A stretch of 64,000 nt of DNA from Polynucleobacter sp. es-EL-1 (GTDB lineage: Bacteria > Pseudomonadota > Gammaproteobacteria > Burkholderiales > Burkholderiaceae), in NCBI RefSeq assembly GCF_018687975.1, contig NZ_CP061310.1, positions 868,001-932,000 of the forward strand, written 5' to 3'. Under the pieces are notes generated by a model, which was not told the DNA's origin, searched no databases, and saw nothing but the letters and a program-made list of their open reading frames with translations. Below are positions 42,401 through 49,823 of the stretch, in pieces; the stretch's first letter is position 1; every line of letters starts with the position of its first letter. The position numbers and the translations under genes are program-made.

Positions 42401-43452
42401 ATGTGATTGCCAAACCAAACACCAATGGCCGTATTGAAATTTGGCGTGACGCTAAGAACATCTTTGCAGAGCCACGTGAAGTGCTCCAGAAGATGTGGAC
42501 AAATACCAGCTATCAGATTGCTCGCTTACGCGATAACCCAGATTGTGCTGATAGTGAGTTTGCTCTCCTCGACAACATTGCCGATACTGGAATGTCACCT
42601 AAGCTGACATTTGATCTTGCGGACGATATTGCAGCGCCATTTATTAATAAGAATGCTAGACCTAGAGTTGCCATATTGCGTGAGCAGGGCGTGAATTCTC
42701 ATGTTGAGATGGCTTACGCCATGAACTGGGCTGGATTTGATGCCTATGATGTTCATATGTCTGACTTGCTTTCCGGTAAATCCAAGTTAGATGATTTTCG
42801 TGGGCTGGTTGCCTGCGGCGGTTTTAGTTATGGCGACGTACTGGGCGCAGGCGAGGGCTGGGCGAAAACGATTCTCTTTAATAGCCAATTGCGCGACCAG
42901 TTCTCTACATTCTTTGATCGTCAAGACAGTTTTGCCTTAGGCGTCTGCAATGGTTGCCAAATGATGAGCAATCTTGCTGGTAGCTCAGGCATTATTCCTG
43001 GTGCCGAAAACTGGCCTAAATTTACTCGTAACCAGTCTGAGCAATACGAGGCGCGCTTAGTCATGGCTGAGGTGATGTCTTCACCTTCAATCTTTACCCA
43101 GGGCATGGCCGGAAGTCATTTGCCAATTGCGATTGCCCATGGTGAAGGCTTTGCCAACTTTAGCCAACAAGGAAATCTAGAAGCTATTGAGCAGCAGGGT
43201 TTAGCAGCGATGCGTTTTGTTGATCACCAAGGCAATCCTACTCAAACTTATCCAATGAACCCCAACGGCTCGCCAGGTGGATTGACGGGCGTAACGACAC
43301 CCGATGGACGGTTTACAGTCATGATGCCGCATCCTGAGCGTGTATTTAGAGCCGTACAGATGAGTTGGTGTCCACCGGAATGGTTGGATAACCCTGACGG
43401 CGCTAGCCCTTGGATGCGCTTATTCCGCAATGCTAGGGTCTGGGCAAAGTAA
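39412..43452 (+). CDS. purL: Phosphoribosylformylglycinamidine synthase (FGAR-AT), large single-chain form
   Basis: A 1346-residue enzyme for the fourth step of purine synthesis, ATP- and glutamine-dependent. The N-terminal domain begins [15 protein letters not shown]. The synthetase core has [40 protein letters not shown] and a second ATP-like half ([14 protein letters not shown]). The C-terminal glutaminase has the nucleophile Cys in [12 protein letters not shown] and the His in [10 protein letters not shown]. The length fits the gammaproteobacterial/betaproteobacterial single-chain type. GAGG directly touches the ATG, so the ribosome-binding site is not ideal. Confidence 0.97.
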   Translation: [1346 protein letters not shown]

Positions 43453-43456
43453 TTTA

Positions 43457-44233
43457 ATGTCAGATTCATCTATGGCGATGGAGCCCGTCACGTTTTCTGA
43501 GAGTGGTGGGGTTCGATACCTCCATTTCGGTACCGAGTTAATTCAAGGTGCCATGCGTATTCGTGATCCAGATGAAATCTATCTGGAATACAACCAGCAA
43601 ATGATGGCTTGGCTACTGTTTTTAGAAACTAAACCTGGCATGCGGGTAGCGCAACTCGGTCTTGGAACTGGTGCTTTGACTAAATTTACCCATCGTTACT
43701 GTCCGGCAGTAAAGAACACGGTCGTTGAACTCAACCCTGCAGTAATTGTTTCAGCGCGGAGTATGTTTATGACACCAGGTGATGATCGCAGGCTAGAAAC
43801 GCTCCAGACAGATGCCAAGGAATTCGTGCAAAGCCCCAAGTATCAAGATTACTTTGATGCAGTTCAAGTAGATCTTTATGATGCGATTTGCGATGGTCCC
43901 TCAGCAAGCTCTTTGGATTTTTATAAGGGTTGTTATGACATCCTCAAATCCCCAGGCGTCTTAACAGTGAATCTGTTTTCACGTCATAAGAGTTTTGATG
44001 TCAACCTCAATAACATCTGCGAAGCCTTTGATAATCGCGTGTTGTTATTTCCGGAATCTCATGATTGCAATGTCGTAGCGATTGCTTTCAAAGGTCCGCA
44101 ATTAGATGTGGAGTGGAAAGAGGTCTCTAAGCGCGCCAAGCTAATCATGGAAAAGACTGGCCTTCCGACCAATACCTGGGCAGCAGGTTTAAATCGAGAG
44201 AATGCCCATCAAGAAAATAAACTCTCAATTTGA
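43457..44233 (+). CDS. Spermidine-synthase-fold methyltransferase-like protein, substrate unknown
   Basis: A 258-residue Rossmann-fold protein of the spermine/spermidine synthase family. Motif I is VAQLGLGTGALTKF, the acidic residue after strand 2 is in TVVELNPAVI, then LQTDAKEFV and VQVDLYDAICDGP. The N-terminal strand region (VRYLHFGTELIQGAMRIRDP) is SpeE-like. The catalytic aspartate environment of true spermidine synthases (D-x-x-D-P) reads DLYDAI, so aminopropyl transfer is uncertain. It starts five bases after the purL stop. No speD is nearby. Homologues are often annotated as spermidine synthase or class-I SAM methyltransferase; I leave the function open. A strong terminator follows. 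Confidence 0.75.
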   Translation: MSDSSMAMEPVTFSESGGVRYLHFGTELIQGAMRIRDPDEIYLEYNQQMMAWLLFLETKPGMRVAQLGLGTGALTKFTHRYCPAVKNTVVELNPAVIVSARSMFMTPGDDRRLETLQTDAKEFVQSPKYQDYFDAVQVDLYDAICDGPSASSLDFYKGCYDILKSPGVLTVNLFSRHKSFDVNLNNICEAFDNRVLLFPESHDCNVVAIAFKGPQLDVEWKEVSKRAKLIMEKTGLPTNTWAAGLNRENAHQENKLSI

Positions 44234-44255
44234 GCAAATAATCCATAAGCAATAA

Positions 44256-44284
44256 AAAAGGCGATCTGTTGATCGCCTTTTCTT
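44256..44284. terminator. Bidirectional rho-independent terminator
   Basis: AAAAGGCGATC (44256-44266), loop TGTT, and GATCGCCTTTT (44271-44281) form an 11-base perfect stem, with an A-run before and a T-run after. It ends both the spermidine-synthase-like gene and the convergent acnB. Confidence 0.9.
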
Positions 44285-44310
44285 TACCCCAAACTCATGG
44301 GATTGAATGC

Positions 44311-46896
44311 TTAGACCGTAACGGTATCAGCAACATCACTAAATGATTTGATCTTGTCAAAGTTCATGTAGCGATACACTTCTTCTGCATTGGCATTTAA
44401 AGCGCCCAATTGATCAAGGTACTCTTGCATGGTTGGGATACGACCTAGGAGCGCTGCAACGGCGGAAAGCTCTGCAGAAGCTAGATACACGCGAGTATCA
44501 ATACCTAAACGATTAGGGAAGTTACGAGTAGATGTTGAAACCGCAGTAGAGCCCTTACGAATTTGCGCTTGATTACCCATGCATAGTGAGCAGCCTGGAG
44601 TCTCCATGCGGGCACCAGTGCGGCCTAGCACGCCATAGTAGCCTTCTTCAGTCAGAACCATTTGATCCATCTTGGTTGGAGGGGCAATCCACAAACGCGT
44701 AGGCATATCGGTTTTGCCTTCAAGCACCTTACCAGCAGCACGGAAGTGTCCGATATTAGTCATGCAAGAGCCAATAAAGACTTCATCGATCTTTTCACCG
44801 GCAACTTCAGAGAGGAATTTGACATCATCTGGATCGTTAGGGCAGGCAAGGATAGGCTCCTTGATTTCGTCCATATCGATTTCAATGATCTCTGCATAGT
44901 CAGCATTTGCATCGGCCTTGAGCAATTCAGGTTTGGCGATCCATGCTTCCATCGCCTTGATACGGCGACCTAAAGTACGCTTATCTTCGTAGCCATTCGC
45001 AATCATCCACTTCATTAAGGTGATGTTAGAACGCATGTATTCGATGATGGGCTCTTTGTTGAGCTGCACTGCGCAACCACCAGCAGAGCGCTCAGCAGAA
45101 GCATCTGACAATTCAAATGCTTGCTCTACCTTCAAATCCGGCAAACCTTCAATCTCGAGGATTCGTCCTGAGAACACATTCTTCTTGCCTTGTTTTTCAA
45201 CCGTGAGCAAACCTTTTTTGATGGCATACAAAGGAATGGCATTCACCAAATCACGCAAAGTGATGCCTGGCTGCATTTTGCCTTTGAAACGAACCAAAAC
45301 GGACTCTGGCATATCCAAAGGCATCACGCCTGTAGCAGCAGCAAAAGCAACTAAGCCTGAGCCTGCTGGGAAAGAGATGCCAATCGGGAAGCGAGTATGA
45401 CTATCGCCACCGGTACCACAGGTATCAGGCAGCAACAAACGATTCAACCAACTATGAATGACGCCATCGCCTGGACGCAGGGCAACACCACCACGGTTAG
45501 TCATAAATGCTGGCAGCTCATGGTGAGTACGAATATCCACTGGCTTTGGATAAGCAGAAGTGTGGCAGAAGGACTGCATTACCAAGTCGGCAGAGAAGCC
45601 CAAGCAAGCCAAATCTTTTAATTCATCACGCGTCATTGGTCCAGTGGTGTCTTGTGAACCTACAGTTGTCATGTGTGGCTCGCAGTAAGTACCAGGACGA
45701 ACGCCTTGGCCTTCTGGCAAGCCGCAGGCACGACCAACCATCTTCTGAGCCAAGCTAAAGCCCTTCTTGTTGTCTGGTGGGCTAACTGGTACACGGAATT
45801 CAGTAGAGGCTGGCAAACCAAGCGCTGCACGCGCCTTAGCGGTTAAGCCGCGGCCAACAATTAATGGAATACGCCCACCAGCACGGACTTCATCCAAAAT
45901 CACTGGGGATTTTAAGGTGAAGGAAGCAATTTCTTTACCGTTCTTAAATGCCTTGCCTTCGTATGGACGCAACTCAATTTCATCGCCCATGTTCATATCG
46001 GATACATCGAGCTCAATTGGTAGGGCGCCAGCATCTTCCATCGTATTAAAGAAGATGGGTGCAATTTTGGTACCTAAACATACGCCACCAAAACGCTTAT
46101 TAGGAACAAATGGGATGTCTTGACCAGTCCACCACAACACAGAGTTGGTAGCAGATTTACGTGAAGAGCCAGTTCCAACTACGTCACCAACATAAGCGAT
46201 TTGATTGCCTTTTTTCTGTAGCGCTTCAATCTGCTTCATTGGGCCGCGAACACCTACTTCGTCTGGCTCGATGCCTGGACGTGGATTCTTGAGCATGATG
46301 GTGGCATGCAGAGGAATATCAGGTCGACTCCATGCATCTGGGGCAGGGGAGAGGTCATCGGTATTGGTTTCGCCAGTGACTTTGAAAACCGTGAGTTTCA
46401 TGCTCTCTGGAACGGCAGGGCGGCTTGTAAACCACTCCGCATTTGCCCAGCTTTGCATTACTTCTTTAGCCTGGGCGTTGCCTTTTTCAGCTAATTCTTG
46501 GACGTCATGGAAGTAGTCAAACATGAGGAGGGTTTTCTTAAGCGCAGCAGCAGCAGTTGCGGCGCACTCAGAGTCGCTCAATAACTCGACCAATGGCTTG
46601 ATGTTGTAACCACCAAGCATGGTGCCCAAAAGCTCAGTTGCCTTCACTCTAGAAATCAGTGGGGATTTGACGGTACCTTTAGCTACCGCGTCTAAAAATT
46701 CTGCTTTTACCTTTGCTGCTTCGTCAACACCAGCTGGCACACGATGGGTAATAAGCTCTAATAGTTCTGCCTCAGCACCTTTTGGCGGGTTCTTGAGTAA
46801 ACCTACTAACTCGGCAGTTTGGTCTTTTGTCAGTGGGAGGGCAGGAATTCCAAGGGCGGCGCGCTCGGCTACTTGGGCGTTATAGGCTTCTAGCAT
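44311..46896 (-). CDS. acnB: Aconitate hydratase B
   Basis: An 861-residue TCA-cycle aconitase. The AcnB order is seen: an N-terminal HEAT-like domain (MLEAYNAQVAERAALG to about 160), the swivel domain with DDLSPAPDAWSRPDIPLHA and GDVVGTGSSRKSATNSVLWW, and then the catalytic core. The 4Fe-4S ligands are the cysteine in IGSCMTNIGHFRAAGKV and the pair in TPGCSLCMGNQA. The core also has DTCGTGGDSHTRFPIG. It interconverts citrate and isocitrate and, in AcnB, also binds RNA when the cluster is lost. The upstream 325-base gap contains palindromes that may regulate it. Confidence 0.97.
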   Translation of the reverse strand: MLEAYNAQVAERAALGIPALPLTKDQTAELVGLLKNPPKGAEAELLELITHRVPAGVDEAAKVKAEFLDAVAKGTVKSPLISRVKATELLGTMLGGYNIKPLVELLSDSECAATAAAALKKTLLMFDYFHDVQELAEKGNAQAKEVMQSWANAEWFTSRPAVPESMKLTVFKVTGETNTDDLSPAPDAWSRPDIPLHATIMLKNPRPGIEPDEVGVRGPMKQIEALQKKGNQIAYVGDVVGTGSSRKSATNSVLWWTGQDIPFVPNKRFGGVCLGTKIAPIFFNTMEDAGALPIELDVSDMNMGDEIELRPYEGKAFKNGKEIASFTLKSPVILDEVRAGGRIPLIVGRGLTAKARAALGLPASTEFRVPVSPPDNKKGFSLAQKMVGRACGLPEGQGVRPGTYCEPHMTTVGSQDTTGPMTRDELKDLACLGFSADLVMQSFCHTSAYPKPVDIRTHHELPAFMTNRGGVALRPGDGVIHSWLNRLLLPDTCGTGGDSHTRFPIGISFPAGSGLVAFAAATGVMPLDMPESVLVRFKGKMQPGITLRDLVNAIPLYAIKKGLLTVEKQGKKNVFSGRILEIEGLPDLKVEQAFELSDASAERSAGGCAVQLNKEPIIEYMRSNITLMKWMIANGYEDKRTLGRRIKAMEAWIAKPELLKADANADYAEIIEIDMDEIKEPILACPNDPDDVKFLSEVAGEKIDEVFIGSCMTNIGHFRAAGKVLEGKTDMPTRLWIAPPTKMDQMVLTEEGYYGVLGRTGARMETPGCSLCMGNQAQIRKGSTAVSTSTRNFPNRLGIDTRVYLASAELSAVAALLGRIPTMQEYLDQLGALNANAEEVYRYMNFDKIKSFSDVADTVTV

Positions 46897-46982
46897 CGTG
46901 TTTCCTATTGGGTAAGAGTTATCGACATTACAGCAATTACGGGTTTTTCACCCCATTCCTTGTATTGTAATTCGGAAATCAT

Positions 46983-46996
46983 GTCTTATATAAGAC
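46983..46996. promoter_or_regulatory. Perfect 14-base palindrome, candidate operator for acnB
   Basis: GTCTTATATAAGAC is its own reverse complement. It lies 87 bases upstream of the acnB ATG in an A/T-rich setting, a length and symmetry expected of a dimeric GntR- or MarR-type operator. The regulator cannot be named from the sequence. Confidence 0.5.
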
Positions 46997-47084
46997 TTAA
47001 TTCCCCAAATTTCTCAAAAAAAACCTGAAATCAGTAAAAACTATCTCAAAATGCCTTTATGAGCCTAAAAAAAGTGGGGGGATT

Positions 47085-47104
47085 GGAGCATTTGGGAGCA
47101 CTTG
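47085..47104 (+). repeat. Two adjacent 10-base direct repeats
   Basis: GGAGCATTTG is followed directly by GGAGCACTTG, one mismatch in ten. It is in the acnB-pyrG gap, about 120 bases before pyrG. The function is unknown. Confidence 0.6.
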
Positions 47105-47142
47105 GTGTTGAGAAAAAATAGCCCATGTTCGGCAAACTCTTG

Positions 47143-47157
47143 TAAGCCATTGGCTTA
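47143..47157. promoter_or_regulatory. 15-base palindrome upstream of pyrG
   Basis: TAAGCCA and TGGCTTA are exact inverted copies separated by one base. The element ends 10 bases before the predicted pyrG -35, a place where an activator or repressor could act. A role as a short hairpin is the alternative. Confidence 0.4.
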
Positions 47158-47167
47158 GATGGAAATT

Positions 47168-47196
47168 TTTTCAAGCCAAGCAGCTATCGTTATAAT
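47168..47196 (+). promoter_or_regulatory. pyrG: pyrG promoter
   Basis: A perfect TATAAT lies at 47191-47196, with TTTTCA at 47168-47173 as the -35 and a 17-base spacer. The transcript would start about 20 bases before the pyrG ATG. No pyrimidine-run attenuator of the B. subtilis type is seen. Confidence 0.6.
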
Positions 47197-47221
47197 TACT
47201 TTTTCCAACAGAGCTTAAGCG

Positions 47222-48883
47222 ATGACCAAATACGTTTTTGTCACTGGTGGTGTGGTTTCTTCTTTAGGGAAAGGAATCGCAGCTGCCTCGCTTGCCGCGA
47301 TTCTTGAATCCCGCGGCCTGAAAGTCACCCTCCTAAAATTAGATCCTTATATCAACGTTGACCCTGGGACAATGAGCCCACTTCAACATGGTGAAGTTTT
47401 TGTTACTGAAGATGGTGCTGAGACCGATCTTGACCTCGGGCATTACGAGCGCTTTGTCTCTGCAAAAATGCGTAAAAGCAATAACTTCACTACTGGCCAG
47501 ATCTATGAATCGGTCATCAGCAAAGAGCGACGTGGTGAGTACCTTGGCAAGACTGTTCAAGTCATTCCCCATATTACGAATGAAATTCAAGCATTTGTAG
47601 AACGTGGTGCAAAAGCGAGTCATGATGGCAATGCAGATATCGCCATCTGTGAAATTGGTGGAACGGTGGGCGATATTGAATCTTTACCTTTCCTAGAGGC
47701 AGCGCGTCAGATGAGTATTCGCCTGCCAAAACACAGCTGTGCTTTCGTTCACCTCACGCTAGTGCCCTATATCAGCAGTGCAGGTGAGTTAAAAACCAAA
47801 CCTACTCAACACTCTGTGCAAAAGTTACGTGAGATTGGCATCATGCCTACGGTCTTGTTATGCCGTGCTGATCGACCCATTCCAGAAGATGAGCGTTCGA
47901 AGATTTCCTTATTTTCAAACGTTCGTGAAGAGGCAGTAATCTCTGTATGGGACGTTGATACAATTTATAAGATTCCTGAGATGCTACAAGCTCAAGGAAT
48001 GGATGATCTGATTTGCCGCGAGCTCGAAATTGAGGCAAAGCCTGCTGATTTATCTGTTTGGGCAAAACTGGTTTATGAGTTAGCCAATCCACAACATGAA
48101 GTCACTATCGGCATGGTTGGAAAGTATGTCGAGTTAACCGAGTCTTATAAATCACTGATTGAAGCACTGCGTCATGCCGGTATCCATAACCATACTCGCG
48201 TCAATATCAATTACATAGATTCTGAAGTCATTGAAAAAGATGGTGTCGATTGCCTTCATGGTCTTGATGCTATTTTGGTTCCCGGCGGCTTTGGTAAGCG
48301 CGGTACTGAAGGCAAGATTGCTGCTATTCGTTATGCCCGTGAGAATAACGTGCCTTATCTTGGTATTTGCTTAGGGATGCAGTTAGCCGTGATTGAGTTT
48401 GCTCGTCATGTGGCCAATATCAAAGATGCCAATAGCACTGAGTTTGATGTTAATACTGATAGCCCAGTGGTTGCTTTGATTACTGAGTGGGTTGATCGCG
48501 AAGGTCGTATTGAGAAACGCACCAATGATTCCGATCTTGGCGGCACCATGCGCTTGGGTTCACAACGTTGCCCCGTCATGGATGGCACCTTAGCCCATGA
48601 GATTTATGGTGCTGAAGTGAACGAGCGTCATCGTCATCGTTATGAAGTCAATAACACCTATGTGCCAAAGTTGGAAAAAGCAGGCCTCATTATTTCTGCT
48701 AGAACCCCAAATGAATCCCTGCCAGAGATGATGGAACTGCCAAGTTCAATGCATCCTTGGTTCTTTGGTGTGCAGTTTCATCCGGAGTTCACATCCACTC
48801 CACGCGATGGACATCCTTTGTTCTCCGCATTTATTAAAGCGTCATTGATCCATCAAGACGCTACTACTGCACAAGCTGCCTAA
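47222..48883 (+). CDS. pyrG: CTP synthase
   Basis: A 553-residue enzyme that aminates UTP to CTP. The N-terminal synthetase domain starts TKYVFVTGGVVSSLGKGI (P-loop) and has KLDPYINVDPGTMSP and ICEIGGTVGDIE. The C-terminal glutaminase has the nucleophile in YLGICLGMQLAVIE and the His/Glu pair in GVQFHPEFTS. It heads the pyrG-kdsA-eno-ftsB operon, an arrangement well known in betaproteobacteria. A clear promoter precedes it. Confidence 0.98.
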   Translation: MTKYVFVTGGVVSSLGKGIAAASLAAILESRGLKVTLLKLDPYINVDPGTMSPLQHGEVFVTEDGAETDLDLGHYERFVSAKMRKSNNFTTGQIYESVISKERRGEYLGKTVQVIPHITNEIQAFVERGAKASHDGNADIAICEIGGTVGDIESLPFLEAARQMSIRLPKHSCAFVHLTLVPYISSAGELKTKPTQHSVQKLREIGIMPTVLLCRADRPIPEDERSKISLFSNVREEAVISVWDVDTIYKIPEMLQAQGMDDLICRELEIEAKPADLSVWAKLVYELANPQHEVTIGMVGKYVELTESYKSLIEALRHAGIHNHTRVNINYIDSEVIEKDGVDCLHGLDAILVPGGFGKRGTEGKIAAIRYARENNVPYLGICLGMQLAVIEFARHVANIKDANSTEFDVNTDSPVVALITEWVDREGRIEKRTNDSDLGGTMRLGSQRCPVMDGTLAHEIYGAEVNERHRHRYEVNNTYVPKLEKAGLIISARTPNESLPEMMELPSSMHPWFFGVQFHPEFTSTPRDGHPLFSAFIKASLIHQDATTAQAA

Positions 48884-48892
48884 GGAAATATC

Positions 48893-49756
48893 ATGAGCTC
48901 ATTTAAGCTTTGCGGTTTTGATATTGGTTTGGATAAACGCTTCTTTCTGATTGCAGGCCCCTGCGTGATTGAATCAGAGCAATCTGCCTTAGATATTGCT
49001 GGTGAATTAAAAGCGATCACGAGCTCTCTGGGGATTCCTTTTATCTATAAATCTTCATTCGATAAAGCCAATCGTTCTTCAGGAACTTCATTCCGAGGTC
49101 TTGGTATGGAAAAAGGGCTCGAGATTTTGGCTAAAGTGAAGCGTGAAATTGGCGTCCCAGTCCTCACTGATATTCATGATGTTAGCGAAATAGAGCCAGT
49201 GGCAAAAGTAGTTGATGTGATGCAAACCCCTGCATTTTTATGCAGACAGACCGATTTCATTCGAGCTTGTGCTCAGAGCGGTAAGCCGATCAATTTCAAG
49301 AAGGGGCAATTTTTATCTCCCCATGAGATGCTCAATGTCATTGAAAAGGCTAGGGCAGCTGCTGCAGAGAAAAACCTTCCTGACCAATTTATGGTTTGCG
49401 AGCGCGGCGCCTCATTTGGTTACAACAATTTGGTCTCTGACATGCGTAGCTTAGCCATCATGCGTGAGACCCATGCTCCAGTAGTGTTTGATGCAACGCA
49501 TTCCGTCCAGTTGCCTGGTGGTCAAGGCAATGCTAGTGGTGGTCAGCGTGAGTTCGTACCCGTACTAGCGCGCGCTGCTGTAGCGGTTGGTATCAGCGGA
49601 CTATTTATGGAAACGCATCCAGACCCTGCAAAGGCGCTATCTGATGGCCCTAATGCGGTGCCACTTCATCGCATGAAAGAACTGCTTGAATCCTTGGTAG
49701 CAATTGATACTGTGGTGAAGCGCTCCGGAACATTTTTAGAAGACAGTTTTAAGTAA
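48893..49756 (+). CDS. kdsA: 2-dehydro-3-deoxyphosphooctonate aldolase (KDO8P synthase)
   Basis: A 287-residue TIM-barrel enzyme that condenses phosphoenolpyruvate with arabinose 5-phosphate in lipopolysaccharide inner-core synthesis. Visible motifs are FLIAGPCVIESEQSAL, the PEP/A5P-binding YKSSFDKANRSSGTSFRG, VLTDIHD, and NFKKGQFLSP. The residue that decides metal dependence (Asn or Cys in the first AGPC-IES segment) is Cys here, AGPCVIE, which is found in both types, so I do not assign a class. It begins nine bases after pyrG, and the presence of kdsA implies a KDO-containing outer membrane. Confidence 0.97.
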   Translation: MSSFKLCGFDIGLDKRFFLIAGPCVIESEQSALDIAGELKAITSSLGIPFIYKSSFDKANRSSGTSFRGLGMEKGLEILAKVKREIGVPVLTDIHDVSEIEPVAKVVDVMQTPAFLCRQTDFIRACAQSGKPINFKKGQFLSPHEMLNVIEKARAAAAEKNLPDQFMVCERGASFGYNNLVSDMRSLAIMRETHAPVVFDATHSVQLPGGQGNASGGQREFVPVLARAAVAVGISGLFMETHPDPAKALSDGPNAVPLHRMKELLESLVAIDTVVKRSGTFLEDSFK

Positions 49757-49823
49757 TCCATTTTGCTGAATCACTATTCAACGGATGCTGTAACAAAATT
49801 TATTTTTATATTGAGGAGGGTGC

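Larger units (their letters stand above)
46897..47221. other. Gene-free divergent region between acnB and pyrG
   Basis: This is the only gap above 300 bases without an RNA gene. It contains, in order: a TACAAT on the minus strand (46964-46969) as a possible acnB -10; a perfect palindrome at 46983-46996; an A-rich stretch (47016-47040); a tandem repeat at 47085-47104; a palindrome at 47143-47157; and a pyrG promoter at 47168-47196. I see no open reading frame with coding character and no clear small-RNA structure. Confidence 0.7.

Noticed and set aside
45020..46885. Several plus-strand frames of 70-126 codons inside acnB
   Set aside because: They are shadows of a full-length aconitase on the other strand. 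None begins with a convincing ribosome-binding site.
47143..47157. Similarity between the pyrG palindrome (TAAGCCA/TGGCTTA) and the terminator stem at 3333-3361 as a dispersed repeat family
   Set aside because: Only about nine bases are shared and the settings differ; chance is sufficient.
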